Assembly: GCA_934218695.1 (NCBI GenBank)
Contig: CAKQDA010000002.1
Span: 1 to 64,000 of the forward strand
Source: an uncultured Succinivibrio sp.
GTDB taxonomy: Bacteria > Pseudomonadota > Gammaproteobacteria > Enterobacterales > Succinivibrionaceae
DNA: 64,000 nt
Direction of reading: 5' to 3'
Shown here: piece after piece, positions 46,541-56,516 of the stretch
How positions within the stretch are numbered: the first letter of the stretch is position 1
Layout: each line of letters opens with the position of its first letter
Program-made: the position numbers and the translations under genes
Notes under the pieces: generated by a model
Told to the model about the DNA's origin: nothing
The model's database searches: none
Seen by the model: only the letters and a program-made list of their open reading frames with translations

Positions 46541-49099
46541 ATGACAGAAAATAATATTAAAAAATCAAGAACTAAAAAGACACCAACCAGGAAAAACACT
46601 AATCAGAGTGGCGGCATTAAGCGCAGTTCTGTCCGCAGTGTCAAAGAAATGATCCTCCCTTTAATTACCTTAAGGGCATTAATCATAACCCCACATTCCA
46701 AATTGCAGATAACTGCTGCAAGAGATAGTTCCATTGCAGCTTTTGCATATGCTCAGAACCAGGATGAGCATAACCTTGCTGTATTCTGCCAGTTAAATGA
46801 AGCTGATGAGAAACCTGATTTTAAAGATCTGCACAAAACAGGTGTGATTTGCAAACTTTTGAGCATGTCTCAGAAAGATGCCAATACCAGACAGTGTCTG
46901 ATTTCAGGTTTCAACAGAATAAAACTTATAGAAATTATAGATGAAGATAAAGTTCCATTCAGAAAAGCCAGAATTCAGTTTTTAAGTGAAGAGGAACAGT
47001 CAGACAAGGATGTTGAAGATACTCTTTCTGTATTGAAATCATGTCTGCAGTACGCAATTGATTCATCTGATAAGACCTCACGAGCCTTAATTGAGGATTC
47101 AGTTCCAAAACATCTGATTTCTTCAATTTTAGAAGAGAATTCTCTATCCAGATTAACTGATACCCTGACTCAGATCCTAAAGCTTGATACTCAGACTAAG
47201 TTCATGCTTTTATCCTCTTTAAACCCTGTTGAAAGAGGTCGTATTCTTATCAGTTCACTCAACGGTTATTCATATAAATCTGAGCTTGAGAACAGAATCA
47301 TTGATTTAGCTAAAAAATCAATGGAAAAGAATCAGAAAGAGTATTTCCTTGCAGAACAGTTAAAGGCGATTAAAAAAGAGCTTGGCATTTCTGTATCAGA
47401 AGATGACGACGTTCAGAGCTTCATGGCCAGAAACGAAGAGTTGAAGGCACCTGAATACGTACACAAGAGAATTGACAGAGAGATCAGAAAATTAAACTCA
47501 ATGAGCATCAACTCTTCAGAGTACTCTGTTGTCAGAAACTATATTGACTGTCTGCTGTCACTGCCTTGGCTTGTATGCTCTGAGGTAAATCATGATCTTA
47601 AGAAGGCAAAGGAAGTTTTAGACAGAGATCATTATGGATTAACCAAGGTTAAAGACAAGATTCTAGAGTATCTTGCTGTACAGTCTCGTGCCGACAGACT
47701 GCACGGACCTATCATTTGTTTAATGGGACCTCCAGGCATAGGTAAGACCTCACTTGGAAAATCTATCGCTGAAGCTACAGGCAGAAAGTTTGTAAGAGTT
47801 GCTTTAGGCGGTGTTAATGATGAAGCTGAAATCCGAGGCCACAGAAGAACCTACATAGGTGCTCTGCCTGGCAGGATCATTTCCAATATGGCAAAGGTTG
47901 GAGTCAATAACCCGCTGTTCCTTCTGGACGAGATAGATAAGGTTGCATCCTCTTCTCATGGAGATCCTTCAGCCGCTCTGTTAGAGGTTTTAGATCCTGA
48001 ACAGAACTCTACTTTTGAGGATAACTATGTTGAGATAGACTATGATTTGTCCAATGTCATGTTTGTGACAACAGCGAATTCTTACAATATTCCAGGACCT
48101 CTTCTTGATCGTATGGAAATCATTGACTTGTCTTCCTATACAGAAGATGAGAAGTTTCATATTGCAAAAGAGCATCTGTTACCAAAACAGTTGCGTCTTG
48201 CCAACGTTAGTGAAAAGGAAATAACCCTGGCAGACGAGGTGCTGATGCATCTGATCCGCTACTACACGCATGAAGCCGGTGTGCGTGAATTGGAGCGTAC
48301 ACTGACAGAGATCATCAGAAAAACAATCAAAGATCTGATGATTAAAAATCCTAAGGCCAAGAAGTTGAAGGAAACAGCTGTGTCAATTGAAGATATTCAC
48401 AGAATGCTTGGCCCTGAGAAGTATGACTTTACATCTAAGCTCAAGGATAGCAAGGTTGGCATAGTAAATGGTCTGTCATGGTCAACATTAGGGGGCGACA
48501 TTCTACAGTTAGAAGCTGTGGCAAATGAAGGCAAGGGTAAACATCAGTTAACCGGAAAGCTTGGTGATGTGATGAAAGAGTCAATAACCACAGCGATAAC
48601 TGTAGTCAGAACCTTGTCTAAGGATCTTCATTTGAACCAGGATTTCTTTGAAACCTGTGATTTGCATGTTCATGTACCAGAAGGTGCTGTACCAAAAGAT
48701 GGACCTTCAGCAGGTGTGGGCATGGTAACAGCTGTAGTCTCAGCTCTTACAGGTAATCCTGTAAGATCGGATGTTGCTATGACAGGCGAGATCACTCTTC
48801 GTGGAGATGTGCTTCCAATTGGTGGATTAAAGGAAAAACTTCTTGCTGCCATGAGAGGTGGTATTAAAACAGTTATGATCCCTTCTGAGAATGAAAAGGA
48901 TCTCTGGGATATTCCTCATGTGGTTCAGGAAAAAATGACTGTTAAGCCTGTATCGAGAATTGAAGACGTTTTAAAAACCGCTTTAGAGCATGATCCGTAC
49001 ACATTTATGCCAACAACAAGCTGGCTGCTCAAAGAGAAAAAGCAGCCATCAAAGAATGCAAGAAAAAAGAAAGAAGACAGCATGAACATAGTTCTGTAG
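46541..49099 (+). CDS. lon: ATP-dependent protease La (second Lon, in clp cluster)
   Basis: An 852-residue Lon in its conserved place between clpX and hupB. The first 35 residues are basic ([14 protein letters not shown]) and unlike E. coli Lon. The LAN domain starts at [14 protein letters not shown]. Walker [10 protein letters not shown] is at about 396-404, Walker [11 protein letters not shown], and the catalytic dyad is S723 (KDGPSAGV) with K766 (GGLKEKLL). All active residues are intact. It differs clearly from the Lon at 13978-16512, so this is old paralogy or transfer, not a recent copy. No RpoH promoter was seen upstream. Confidence 0.93.
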   Translation: MTENNIKKSRTKKTPTRKNTNQSGGIKRSSVRSVKEMILPLITLRALIITPHSKLQITAARDSSIAAFAYAQNQDEHNLAVFCQLNEADEKPDFKDLHKTGVICKLLSMSQKDANTRQCLISGFNRIKLIEIIDEDKVPFRKARIQFLSEEEQSDKDVEDTLSVLKSCLQYAIDSSDKTSRALIEDSVPKHLISSILEENSLSRLTDTLTQILKLDTQTKFMLLSSLNPVERGRILISSLNGYSYKSELENRIIDLAKKSMEKNQKEYFLAEQLKAIKKELGISVSEDDDVQSFMARNEELKAPEYVHKRIDREIRKLNSMSINSSEYSVVRNYIDCLLSLPWLVCSEVNHDLKKAKEVLDRDHYGLTKVKDKILEYLAVQSRADRLHGPIICLMGPPGIGKTSLGKSIAEATGRKFVRVALGGVNDEAEIRGHRRTYIGALPGRIISNMAKVGVNNPLFLLDEIDKVASSSHGDPSAALLEVLDPEQNSTFEDNYVEIDYDLSNVMFVTTANSYNIPGPLLDRMEIIDLSSYTEDEKFHIAKEHLLPKQLRLANVSEKEITLADEVLMHLIRYYTHEAGVRELERTLTEIIRKTIKDLMIKNPKAKKLKETAVSIEDIHRMLGPEKYDFTSKLKDSKVGIVNGLSWSTLGGDILQLEAVANEGKGKHQLTGKLGDVMKESITTAITVVRTLSKDLHLNQDFFETCDLHVHVPEGAVPKDGPSAGVGMVTAVVSALTGNPVRSDVAMTGEITLRGDVLPIGGLKEKLLAAMRGGIKTVMIPSENEKDLWDIPHVVQEKMTVKPVSRIEDVLKTALEHDPYTFMPTTSWLLKEKKQPSKNARKKKEDSMNIVL

Positions 49100-49109
49100 G
49101 AAAACTGCT

Positions 49110-49523
49110 ATGAATGAAACACAGAAAACTCAGAATTTAGAAGATAAGTCACTTCTTAAAAAGGATGACGAGGCCATTGTAAAATTTGATGATGAGCTAA
49201 ATGAAAATAAGAAAGAGAACTCTATCGATGATGAAATCAAAAAGATAGTGGGATCTGCTGATGCTCTGATTAAGGTTTTAGAGAAGATAGCACCTGAGAT
49301 CAATTCAGACAAGGTAATAAATCCCGAGGCCTTTTTAAAGATTATAAAACCTTTGTGTGTAAGTGTTGAGAATACTCTGCCAATGCTGATGGAATGTCAG
49401 GATAATTTAGAGTATATAAAAGACGACAATTCCTATGTTTTAAGACAAAAGATAGCTCATATTGAAGATGATCTTCTGCCTCCACTGCTCTCTTATATTA
49501 GAGAACATGAAAAACAGAAATAA
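49110..49523 (+). CDS. Acidic hypothetical protein downstream of lon
   Basis: A 137-residue, strongly acidic and mostly helical protein with no membrane segment or known motif. It starts 10 bases after lon with a good site (AGGAAAAC), so it is translated from the lon message. In E. coli nothing separates lon from hupB, making this an insertion specific to the lineage. A Lon adaptor, substrate or unrelated protein are all possible. Confidence 0.6.
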   Translation: MNETQKTQNLEDKSLLKKDDEAIVKFDDELNENKKENSIDDEIKKIVGSADALIKVLEKIAPEINSDKVINPEAFLKIIKPLCVSVENTLPMLMECQDNLEYIKDDNSYVLRQKIAHIEDDLLPPLLSYIREHEKQK

Positions 49524-49797
49524 TTGCTGAAGAAATTTTATTCAAAAAATATTCTATGACTCCTCAGATGAACAGATACATGTACAGACGGGGAGTTTAT
49601 TTTTATAAATCTTTCAAATCGCATTCCGATAACGCTTTCTGACAATTTTTTTTTATAAAAAATACGATACAGATCAATTTTTAGAAATAATAACTCTATT
49701 AAGCGTGCAAAACACGTGCATAATATTCTTAGGGCTTTTCTGCTCAAGCGTTAACAAAAAAAACGCGCAATTTAACAAACCTTATTAGGAGTATATT

Positions 49798-50073
49798 GTG
49801 AATAAAAGTCAATTAGTTGATAGCATCGCTAAGAAGTCAGGTTTAACTATCAAAGATTCAGCTGCAGCAGTAAATGCATTTTTAGATTCTGTAAAAGATG
49901 CACTTGCAAAAGGTGAAACTGTAACCTTAATCGGTTTTGGTAACTTTTTAGTTCGTGACAGAGCTGCCCGTTCAGGCCGTAATCCACGTACCGGTGAGGT
50001 TGTTCAGATCCCTGCAGTAAAAGTTCCAGCATTCAAAGCAGGCAAGCCATTAAAGGATATCGTAAACAAGTAA
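49798..50073 (+). CDS. hupB: DNA-binding protein HU
   Basis: A 91-residue histone-like protein starting with GTG behind TAGGAG. NKSQLVDSIAKKSGL and VTLIGFGNFLVRDRAARSGRNPRTGE, including the DNA-bending arm with the conserved Pro, are diagnostic. Position between lon and ppiD indicates the hupB lineage. It has its own promoter region and terminator. Confidence 0.95.
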   Translation: MNKSQLVDSIAKKSGLTIKDSAAAVNAFLDSVKDALAKGETVTLIGFGNFLVRDRAARSGRNPRTGEVVQIPAVKVPAFKAGKPLKDIVNK

Positions 50074-50093
50074 TTTTTGTTATTTGTCAGAAG

Positions 50094-50130
50094 ATCCCTG
50101 AGTTTCAAGAGAAATCAGGGATTTTTTTTT
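50094..50130 (+). terminator. Terminator of hupB
   Basis: A perfect stem ATCCCTGA / TCAGGGAT with a 13-base loop is followed by nine Ts. Confidence 0.93.
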
Positions 50131-50240
50131 GCAAAAGCCTATCTATGTGAATTGTGCAATTTAATTTTTGTATCTTTTCTTTTATAATCTGATAAGTTTG
50201 TTTCACCATGTGTAGCTAATGCTACGGAGATACTAAAAAA

Positions 50241-52163
50241 ATGTTAACTGATAAGTTGCGTGATGGTGCGCACGGTAAAGTTTTTAAGATCCTTTTCTGG
50301 ATCATTATTCTTTCATTTATTTTTGCCGGAGTAGGCAATTATCTGATCCCTAGACTTAACACTGATCCTGTAAAAATCGGCAATTACAGTATCAAATCAG
50401 AGCAGTGGAATGCACAGTATCAGGATCAGGTTCGCATGATGCAGAACCAGTATGGTCCGCAGGTAAACAAGTTTTTTGAAAATCCTGAAAATGTAAAGGC
50501 ACTGCGTATGCAGGTTTTAGAGCGCATGATTGATAATGTTGCCTTAAATTCTGTAACTTATGAGCAGGGCATTAGAGTTGGTGATGATCAGGTTAAAGAT
50601 GCTATCCGTAAAGAAAGAGCTTTCCAGAAGGACGGTAAGTTCAGTAATGATCTGTTTTTAGCCCAGGTTCGCAACATGGGATCAAGCCCTGACTACTTTG
50701 CTGAGCAGTTGCGCACTCAGTTAGCCCAGGAAACTCTGGTAAATCCTATTTTATTATCTGGATCATCAGTATATCCTCATGAAGTCGAGCTTCTGGCAAA
50801 ACTGTTTGCTCAGACAAGAGTTATTGACACATATACCGTAGATACTGCAAAACTTGCAAAGACTGTTACTGTGACAGATGATGAAGTTAAGAAGTTCTAT
50901 GAAGACAATAAAAAAATCTTCAAAAAACCTGCAAGTGTAAAATTCACCTACATTCTTTTATCACTCAATGATCTAAAGAAAGAGGTTGAGGTAACCGACG
51001 AGAAATTAGAAGAGTATTACAATCTCAATCAGACTGATTTTACAGTTCCTCAAAAGCGTGAATGCTCACAGATCCTGATTAAGTCATCAACCGAAAACTT
51101 TGCTCAGAAGGCAAAAGAAGCTTTAGCTGAATTAAAGTCAGGAAAGAGTTTTGAGGAGGTTGGACTTAAATATTCTGATGACAAAGATTTTGAAAAGGAT
51201 CATGGTTCACTTGGTTTATTAGAGAAGGGTTCATTATCATCTCAGCTTGATATTGCTCTTTTTGCTATCAGCAAAGTAGGAGATGTGTCAGAAGTAGTTA
51301 CTGATGAGTCTGGTGCCCACATCCTTAAGCTCGATGGTATTACAGAAGCATTTGTTCCAAAGCTTGCTGACATAAAAGATGAGGTTAAGGCAAAGTTTAT
51401 CGATGCCAAAGCTTTAGAGTTATATAACGAGAAGACTGCTAAACTAACTGATGTTTCATATGAGAATCCAGATTCATTAGAGGCTGCATCAAAGGCTGTT
51501 TCCTCACCTGTATTAGAGTCAGGAATTGTTTCATTAGGTGACAAGACTCTAAAATGGCCTCTGTCTACAGATGAAGTTCAGAAATTAGCCTTTAATGAGG
51601 ATAACAGAACCTCAAATGTAAATTCTGCAGTTATTTCACTTGGTAATGAGGCATGCATTGTCCTTAATGTTAATGAATACAAAGAGGAATCTCTGTTAAA
51701 GTTTGATGAGGTTAAAGATAAGGCTGCACAGCTAACCTTAAATAAACAGGTATCAGATAAGGCTGCATCAATTCTTGATAATATTAAAAAGTCTACAGCA
51801 TCAGGTAAGACTGTAGATTCTGCAGAGAACGTAACCAAATCAACTGACGTAACAGTATCAAGAGATGATAGAGAACTTGATCCTTATTTTGTACTTGAGG
51901 TGTACTCTATTCCTAATAAGGAAAATGCCAGCGTAACTACAACAAATAAAGGACAGCCTGTATTAGCTGTATTAAAGAGCGTAAATGAGGCTGATAAAGC
52001 TGATTTTGATAAATACACTTCTTTAATACGCTCACAATTAGTGCATTTTAAACAGAATAAGACAAATTCTATGATCTATTTAGGTGCACGTGATATAAGT
52101 GATATTGAGTATAATGAAGAGGGAATTAAGCTTGTAAATCAACAAAATAACGGTGCTGATTAA
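50241..52163 (+). CDS. ppiD: Periplasmic chaperone PpiD
   Basis: A 640-residue protein anchored by one N-terminal helix (about 15-35, FKILFWIIILSFIFAGVGNYL) with a large periplasmic part. A SurA-like N-terminal domain precedes a parvulin domain at about 270-370 (CSQILIK, GKSFEEVGLKYSDD, GSLGLLEKGSL). It assists proteins leaving the Sec channel. Length is close to E. coli PpiD, and its location after hupB is conserved. Confidence 0.92.
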   Translation: MLTDKLRDGAHGKVFKILFWIIILSFIFAGVGNYLIPRLNTDPVKIGNYSIKSEQWNAQYQDQVRMMQNQYGPQVNKFFENPENVKALRMQVLERMIDNVALNSVTYEQGIRVGDDQVKDAIRKERAFQKDGKFSNDLFLAQVRNMGSSPDYFAEQLRTQLAQETLVNPILLSGSSVYPHEVELLAKLFAQTRVIDTYTVDTAKLAKTVTVTDDEVKKFYEDNKKIFKKPASVKFTYILLSLNDLKKEVEVTDEKLEEYYNLNQTDFTVPQKRECSQILIKSSTENFAQKAKEALAELKSGKSFEEVGLKYSDDKDFEKDHGSLGLLEKGSLSSQLDIALFAISKVGDVSEVVTDESGAHILKLDGITEAFVPKLADIKDEVKAKFIDAKALELYNEKTAKLTDVSYENPDSLEAASKAVSSPVLESGIVSLGDKTLKWPLSTDEVQKLAFNEDNRTSNVNSAVISLGNEACIVLNVNEYKEESLLKFDEVKDKAAQLTLNKQVSDKAASILDNIKKSTASGKTVDSAENVTKSTDVTVSRDDRELDPYFVLEVYSIPNKENASVTTTNKGQPVLAVLKSVNEADKADFDKYTSLIRSQLVHFKQNKTNSMIYLGARDISDIEYNEEGIKLVNQQNNGAD

Positions 52164-52191
52164 GCTTATTTCTTATAATTTATAGCTAACC

Positions 52192-52227
52192 AAAAAGGGG
52201 CATCCACTTTACGTGGATGCCCTTTTT
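52192..52227 (+). terminator. Terminator of ppiD
   Basis: AAAAAGGGGCATCCAC pairs with GTGGATGCCCTTTTT across a 5-base loop: a very strong bidirectional-looking stem that ends in a T-run. Confidence 0.93.
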
Positions 52228-52264
52228 GTTATTTAATAGCGAAAAAGTTTGGGAAGTAATAAAA

Positions 52265-53431
52265 ATGAATATACATGAATATCAGGCAAAGGAAATTTTT
52301 AAGGAGTACGGACTTCCCGTTGCTCCTTTTTTTGTAAGCACCAAGGCAACAGGTATTGGAAAGGCAGCATATGAACTGTCTCCTGGACCATATGTTGTAA
52401 AGTGTCAGGTTCATTCTGGAGCTAGAGGTAAGGCCGGTGGTGTAGCTTTAGTTAATACACCTGCTGAGGCTGAAGCATTTGCTGCTAAATGGCTAGGTAA
52501 AAGACTTGTTACAAGACAGAGTGGTCCTCATGGAAAACCAGTTAACCGAATTCTGATTGAAAGAGCGTCTAATATTGCAAGAGAGCTTTATGTTTCTGCA
52601 ACAATTGACAGAGCAAGTGCTCATCTTACGATTATCGCATCAGAAGCCGGCGGTATGTCAATTGAAGAGCTTGCAGTAAAAGAGCCAGAGAAAATATTAA
52701 AGGTCGCTGTTGATGAACTTACAGGGCCACAGGCATATCAGGGTAGAGAACTTGCTTATAAGCTTGGATTGCAAGGAAAACAGGTAAATCAGTTTGCAAA
52801 GATATATCTTGGTATCTGCAAGATGTTCATACAAAAGGATCTGTCATTAGTTGAAATAAATCCTCTGGTAGTCACAAAAGAGGGTGATCTTTTATGCTGT
52901 GATGCCAAAATCAATACAGATCCATATGCATTATATCGTCATCCTGAAATGGCTGAATTAGATGATCCTTCACAGGAAGATCCTCGTGTTGCAAGAGCAG
53001 TTGCAGCTGGTTTCAGCTATGTTCCTCTGGATGGAAATATCGGATGCATGGTTAATGGTGCTGGTCTTGCAATGGGTACAATGGATATTATCAAGAACCT
53101 TGGCGGTGCACCTGCAAACTTCCTTGATGTTGGTGGAACTGCAACAAAAGAACGTGTAATGGAGGCTTTTAAGGTTATCTTAGAAGATCCTAATGTAAAG
53201 TGCATCATGGTAAACATATTTGGTGGTATTGTCCGCTGTGACATGATTGCAGAGGGTATACGTGGTGCAGTTGAACAGATTAAGATCTCAGTACCAGTTG
53301 TGGTAAGACTTGAGGGTAACCAGGCACATATTGGAGAGAAGATCCTGAATGAATGTGGCCTTAATATTGTATCAGCACGTGATTTAAGACAGGCTGCAAC
53401 ACTTGCAGTTCAAGCAGCAAAGGCAGAGTAG
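52265..53431 (+). CDS. sucC: Succinyl-CoA synthetase beta subunit
   Basis: A 388-residue ATP-grasp protein, the same length as E. coli SucC. The start at 52265 ([17 protein letters not shown]) is chosen by homology; the open frame upstream overlaps a terminator. [23 protein letters not shown] and [12 protein letters not shown] are characteristic. With SucD it interconverts succinyl-CoA and succinate with ATP or GTP. No sucAB gene is near, so it probably serves succinate or propionate metabolism. Confidence 0.94.
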   Translation: MNIHEYQAKEIFKEYGLPVAPFFVSTKATGIGKAAYELSPGPYVVKCQVHSGARGKAGGVALVNTPAEAEAFAAKWLGKRLVTRQSGPHGKPVNRILIERASNIARELYVSATIDRASAHLTIIASEAGGMSIEELAVKEPEKILKVAVDELTGPQAYQGRELAYKLGLQGKQVNQFAKIYLGICKMFIQKDLSLVEINPLVVTKEGDLLCCDAKINTDPYALYRHPEMAELDDPSQEDPRVARAVAAGFSYVPLDGNIGCMVNGAGLAMGTMDIIKNLGGAPANFLDVGGTATKERVMEAFKVILEDPNVKCIMVNIFGGIVRCDMIAEGIRGAVEQIKISVPVVVRLEGNQAHIGEKILNECGLNIVSARDLRQAATLAVQAAKAE

Positions 53432-53438
53432 GTTTCAA

Positions 53439-54314
53439 ATGAGTATATTAGTCAATAAAGAGACAAAGGTTATCTGTCAGGGTATTACAGGTTCACAGGG
53501 AACACAGCACTGTGAGCAGATGCTGGAATACGGAACTCTGTTAGTAGGTGGTGTTACTCCTGGAAAGGGGGGACAGACCCATCTGGGATTACCTGTATTT
53601 AATACTGTAAAAGAGGCAGTAGCTGCAACTGGCGCTACAGTTTCCATGGTTATGGTACCACCTCCATTTGCCGCTGATTCAATTCTAGAGGCAATTGATG
53701 CTGGTCTTGAGCTTGTGATCTGTATTACCGAAGGTATTCCAGTCCTAGATATGCTTAAGGTGAAGGCCAAACTGAATTCTTCGAAGACAATTTTAATCGG
53801 ACCAAACTGCCCTGGTATTCTGACACCTGATGAGTGCAAAATTGGAATTATGCCTGCATCAATCTTTAAAAAGGGAAAGGTTGGAATTGTGTCCCGTTCA
53901 GGTACATTAACTTATGAGGCTGTTAAAGAAACCTCTGAGGCGGGCTTTGGTCAGTCAACCTGCGTGGGTATCGGAGGCGATCCTGTTCAGGGGTCAAACT
54001 TTGTGGATATTCTTAAATTATTTGAGAATGATCCGGAAACAGAAGCTGTGGTTCTTGTCGGAGAGATTGGCGGAACTGCAGAACAGGATGCAGCACAATA
54101 CATAAAAGAGCATATGACCAAGCCTGTTGTTTCGTATATTGCTGGAGCTTCAGCTCCTAAAGGACAGCGCATGGGACATGCAGGAGCCATTATATCAGGA
54201 GGCAATGCCACAGCAGCTGCAAAACAACAGGCTTTAAAAGAGGCTGGCGTTACAGTGGTTGCTACAGCTGCCGATATAGCTGACGGCATACGTGAGGCTA
54301 CAGGCTGGAACTAA
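53439..54314 (+). CDS. sucD: Succinyl-CoA synthetase alpha subunit
   Basis: A 291-residue CoA-binding subunit. [23 protein letters not shown] starts the Rossmann domain, [19 protein letters not shown] follows, and the phosphorylated histidine lies in [13 protein letters not shown] 53439 is chosen by homology and by the AGAGTAGG site; it lies 7 bases after sucC. Confidence 0.94.
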   Translation: MSILVNKETKVICQGITGSQGTQHCEQMLEYGTLLVGGVTPGKGGQTHLGLPVFNTVKEAVAATGATVSMVMVPPPFAADSILEAIDAGLELVICITEGIPVLDMLKVKAKLNSSKTILIGPNCPGILTPDECKIGIMPASIFKKGKVGIVSRSGTLTYEAVKETSEAGFGQSTCVGIGGDPVQGSNFVDILKLFENDPETEAVVLVGEIGGTAEQDAAQYIKEHMTKPVVSYIAGASAPKGQRMGHAGAIISGGNATAAAKQQALKEAGVTVVATAADIADGIREATGWN

Positions 54315-54338
54315 AAACTATTAAAACATTTTATAAAG

Positions 54339-54372
54339 GAGCTCATCTCATAATGCAGGTGGGCTCTTTTTA
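54339..54372 (+). terminator. Terminator of sucCD
   Basis: GAGCTCATCT pairs with AGGTGGGCTC (with wobbles) around a CATAATGC loop and is followed by TTTTTATTTT. Confidence 0.8.
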
Positions 54373-54487
54373 TTTTGAAATTTCCTAATAAATTTATTTC
54401 TGATTTTAAATAATTGAATGAAAGTAGGATATTTTTTTCTGTTTCATATAGTACAATATGCAGGTAGTATTTGTACGGAGTTAGAAA

Positions 54488-54883
54488 ATGAAAGGCATAG
54501 TAGCAGGAGCTGTATTAGGTTTAGGTCTCATTTCTCAGTCTTATGCTGAGGTTCTGATTGATGTTCGCAATGATACATCAGAGGACTGTTCTCTTGCAGT
54601 GAATGCTCGTATAGATAAGACCAGATGGATCACTCAGGGGTGGTATGTGTTTGCCTCTGGAGAAGAAGCTCCAATTATTTTAAAGGATATTAACGACATT
54701 CACAATGTTTACATTTACAATGACTGCAAAAAGAATGTAACCTCACCTAAGACAGAGACTAAAAAAGCCTGGGTAAAGAGCAATTACAAGTTCAGAGATG
54801 AAGCCCCTCGCGAAAAAGAGCAGGGGTATGAGGAAGTTGTTTTTGAACGTCTGCTTTCAGACAAATACCAAATTCAGAACTAG
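54488..54883 (+). CDS. Small secreted protein, DUF1036-like (paralogue of 3808-4206)
   Basis: A 131-residue protein with a signal peptide (KGIVAGAVLGLGLISQSYA). The mature part begins EVLIDVRNDTSEDCSLAVNARID and carries TRWITQGWYVFASGEEAPI, a GWY motif as in DUF1036 proteins, plus two cysteines (DCSLAV and NDCKK). The C-terminal FRDEAPREKE parallels YRQNEAP in the protein at 3808-4206. Function unknown. Good CGGAG site. Confidence 0.65.
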   Translation: MKGIVAGAVLGLGLISQSYAEVLIDVRNDTSEDCSLAVNARIDKTRWITQGWYVFASGEEAPIILKDINDIHNVYIYNDCKKNVTSPKTETKKAWVKSNYKFRDEAPREKEQGYEEVVFERLLSDKYQIQN

Positions 54884-54950
54884 TACAAAATTTAGATACC
54901 TAAAACGCAAATTTTGGCACATTTCCTGCTGATATCTGTATAACGAATTA

Positions 54951-54971
54951 AAACGGCAATACTTGCCGTTT
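54951..54971 (+). other. Hairpin touching the ribosome site of the next gene
   Basis: AAACGGCAA-TAC-TTGCCGTTT is a perfect 9-bp stem ending 2 bases before the GGAGG site used by the gene at 54984. It has no U-run and is unlikely to be a terminator. Confidence 0.6.
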
Positions 54972-54983
54972 ATGGAGGTTATG

Positions 54984-55469
54984 ATGTCAGCTACATTAAC
55001 CAGAGCATCTCTTGACAGTTATCCAAGTCTTAATGTGCAGAACAGCAATTCTGCCACCTCTACTGTCATTTCTAATCATAATTTATCTACAGACAGTGAT
55101 AATGGAGTTGATTTTGCAAAAGCTCTGTCAATTCTGTCTTCAAGTGCTGCTCAGGGGATGAACTCTGTTTATAACGATACACTGTCTGCAGATACTGACG
55201 TGTTAAGTTCTGATGACAGCTTTTTATCTGACTGTGGTGCTAGTTTTAAGCGCATTATCAGTGAAGACTCTGAAGATAAAGCAGGCACTGTCAGAAGTTC
55301 ATTAGAAGAGCGATTCTCTGTTTTAAATAATTCACCTAAAAAAGAAGAGTGGGAATTATTAGAAAAAAGACCTGACGAACAGGATTACTCGGTTCTCTCT
55401 AAATTAGGAGATGGATTACTTGCAGCAGCCAAGTTAGCCGCTGGAGCATATCTTGGAAAAGTGATTTAG
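54984..55469 (+). CDS. Ser/Asp-rich hypothetical protein
   Basis: A 161-residue soluble protein. The second of two tandem ATGs (54984) has the better spacing to GGAGG (5 bases). The N-terminal two thirds are rich in Ser, Asp and Asn and likely disordered; the C-terminus has a short amphipathic or hydrophobic stretch (LLAAAKLAAGAYLGKVI). No family, signal peptide or catalytic motif was seen. It looks like a lineage-specific surface or secreted protein, but this is only a guess from composition. Confidence 0.5.
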   Translation: MSATLTRASLDSYPSLNVQNSNSATSTVISNHNLSTDSDNGVDFAKALSILSSSAAQGMNSVYNDTLSADTDVLSSDDSFLSDCGASFKRIISEDSEDKAGTVRSSLEERFSVLNNSPKKEEWELLEKRPDEQDYSVLSKLGDGLLAAAKLAAGAYLGKVI

Positions 55470-55493
55470 TTCCTTTATCAGGTAAAATGAATG

Positions 55494-55522
55494 TCGCGGA
55501 CAGATTTCACTTCTGTCCGCGA
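55494..55522. terminator. Bidirectional terminator
   Basis: A perfect 11-bp stem TCGCGGACAGA / TCTGTCCGCGA has a 7-base loop between two convergent genes. Confidence 0.85.
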
Positions 55523-55535
55523 TAAAGCTTTTGTC

Positions 55536-56327
55536 TTAACCTAAGCTTACATCAAGAATCATCATCAGCAGAAAACCAGCCAGAACACTTACTGTTCCCT
55601 TGTCAGAATTTCCCAGATTATGAGCCTGAGGGATCAGCTCTTCTGTCACAACATACATCATGGCTCCTGCTGCAAAAGACAGAAACCATGGAAGATAAGG
55701 TGCTAGAGTATCTGCCAGTAGCACAACAAGTATGGCAGCAATTGGCTCAACGGCACCTGATAGAGTTCCAAGTGCAAATGATTTTACTCTGGACATTCCG
55801 TCTGCAAAGTACGGCATTGATACTGCCGCTCCTTCTGGTATGTTTTGAATTCCTATACCTAAAGCTAAAACAGCTGTTGCACTTAAAAGTCCAATCCCCG
55901 TTCCGGAAGCTGCAGCCGACACTCCTACGGCCATGCCTTCAGGAATGTTGTGAATGGTGATGGCAAGAAACATCAGAGTATGCTTTCCTAAGCTAGTCTT
56001 AGGACCTTCAGGGGATTTTGAAAGCACATGAAGATGTGGCATTGATTTATCAAGGATAATTAAAAACAGCACTCCGAAAAAGAAGCCTCCGACTACAGGA
56101 ATGAGCTTTGAGTTACCCATATTATTGCCTGCATCCAGTGCTGGCAGGATCAGACTGAATATTGAGGCAGCTAGCATAATGCCAGCAGAAAACCCAAGAC
56201 TTAGCTGAGTGTAAATGCGATTTTTCTGTTTTACGAGTACAAATACAACGGCTGAGCCAAGAGTAGTGCACATAAATATAAAAATACCTGCTGACAAGGC
56301 TAAAAGCAGAGGATCATCAAAAGACAT
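55536..56327 (-). CDS. ZIP-family divalent metal transporter
   Basis: A 263-residue membrane protein with about eight helices. ATG 56327 follows AAAGGAA. The paired motifs ITIHNIPEGMAVGVSAA (helix 4) and IGIQNIPEGAAVSMP (helix 5) bind zinc, iron or manganese in ZIP carriers, and a histidine cluster (MPHLHV) lies in the central loop. GufA-like rather than ZupT by motif, but this is a tentative split. A perfect 16-bp palindrome lies 26 bases upstream of the start. Confidence 0.88.
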   Translation of the reverse strand: MSFDDPLLLALSAGIFIFMCTTLGSAVVFVLVKQKNRIYTQLSLGFSAGIMLAASIFSLILPALDAGNNMGNSKLIPVVGGFFFGVLFLIILDKSMPHLHVLSKSPEGPKTSLGKHTLMFLAITIHNIPEGMAVGVSAAASGTGIGLLSATAVLALGIGIQNIPEGAAVSMPYFADGMSRVKSFALGTLSGAVEPIAAILVVLLADTLAPYLPWFLSFAAGAMMYVVTEELIPQAHNLGNSDKGTVSVLAGFLLMMILDVSLG

Positions 56328-56352
56328 TCTACGTTCCTTTCGTTTTATATTA

Positions 56353-56368
56353 GTTAGCATATGCTAAC
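56353..56368. promoter_or_regulatory. 16-bp palindromic operator candidate upstream of the ZIP gene
   Basis: GTTAGCATATGCTAAC is a perfect palindrome in an AT-rich region. It resembles the TTAG-N6-CTAA layout of DtxR/MntR-type metal regulators, which would fit control of a metal transporter. Confidence 0.55.
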
Positions 56369-56516
56369 ATATAATGCAGGTTTTATAACGTTTTGCTTCG
56401 ATTTGTTCGAATAATTTTAATGAAAAAATTTTCTCAAATAGTATCGTCCTGTATAATTGCGGTAAATTTTGAATGCATTTTTTACTGTAACTGCAACAAT
56501 ACAGAGTAATTTTTTC

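Noticed and set aside
49538..49747. Minus-strand frame between the acidic protein and hupB
   Set aside because: It lies in the hupB promoter region, with no ribosome site and no recognisable protein features.
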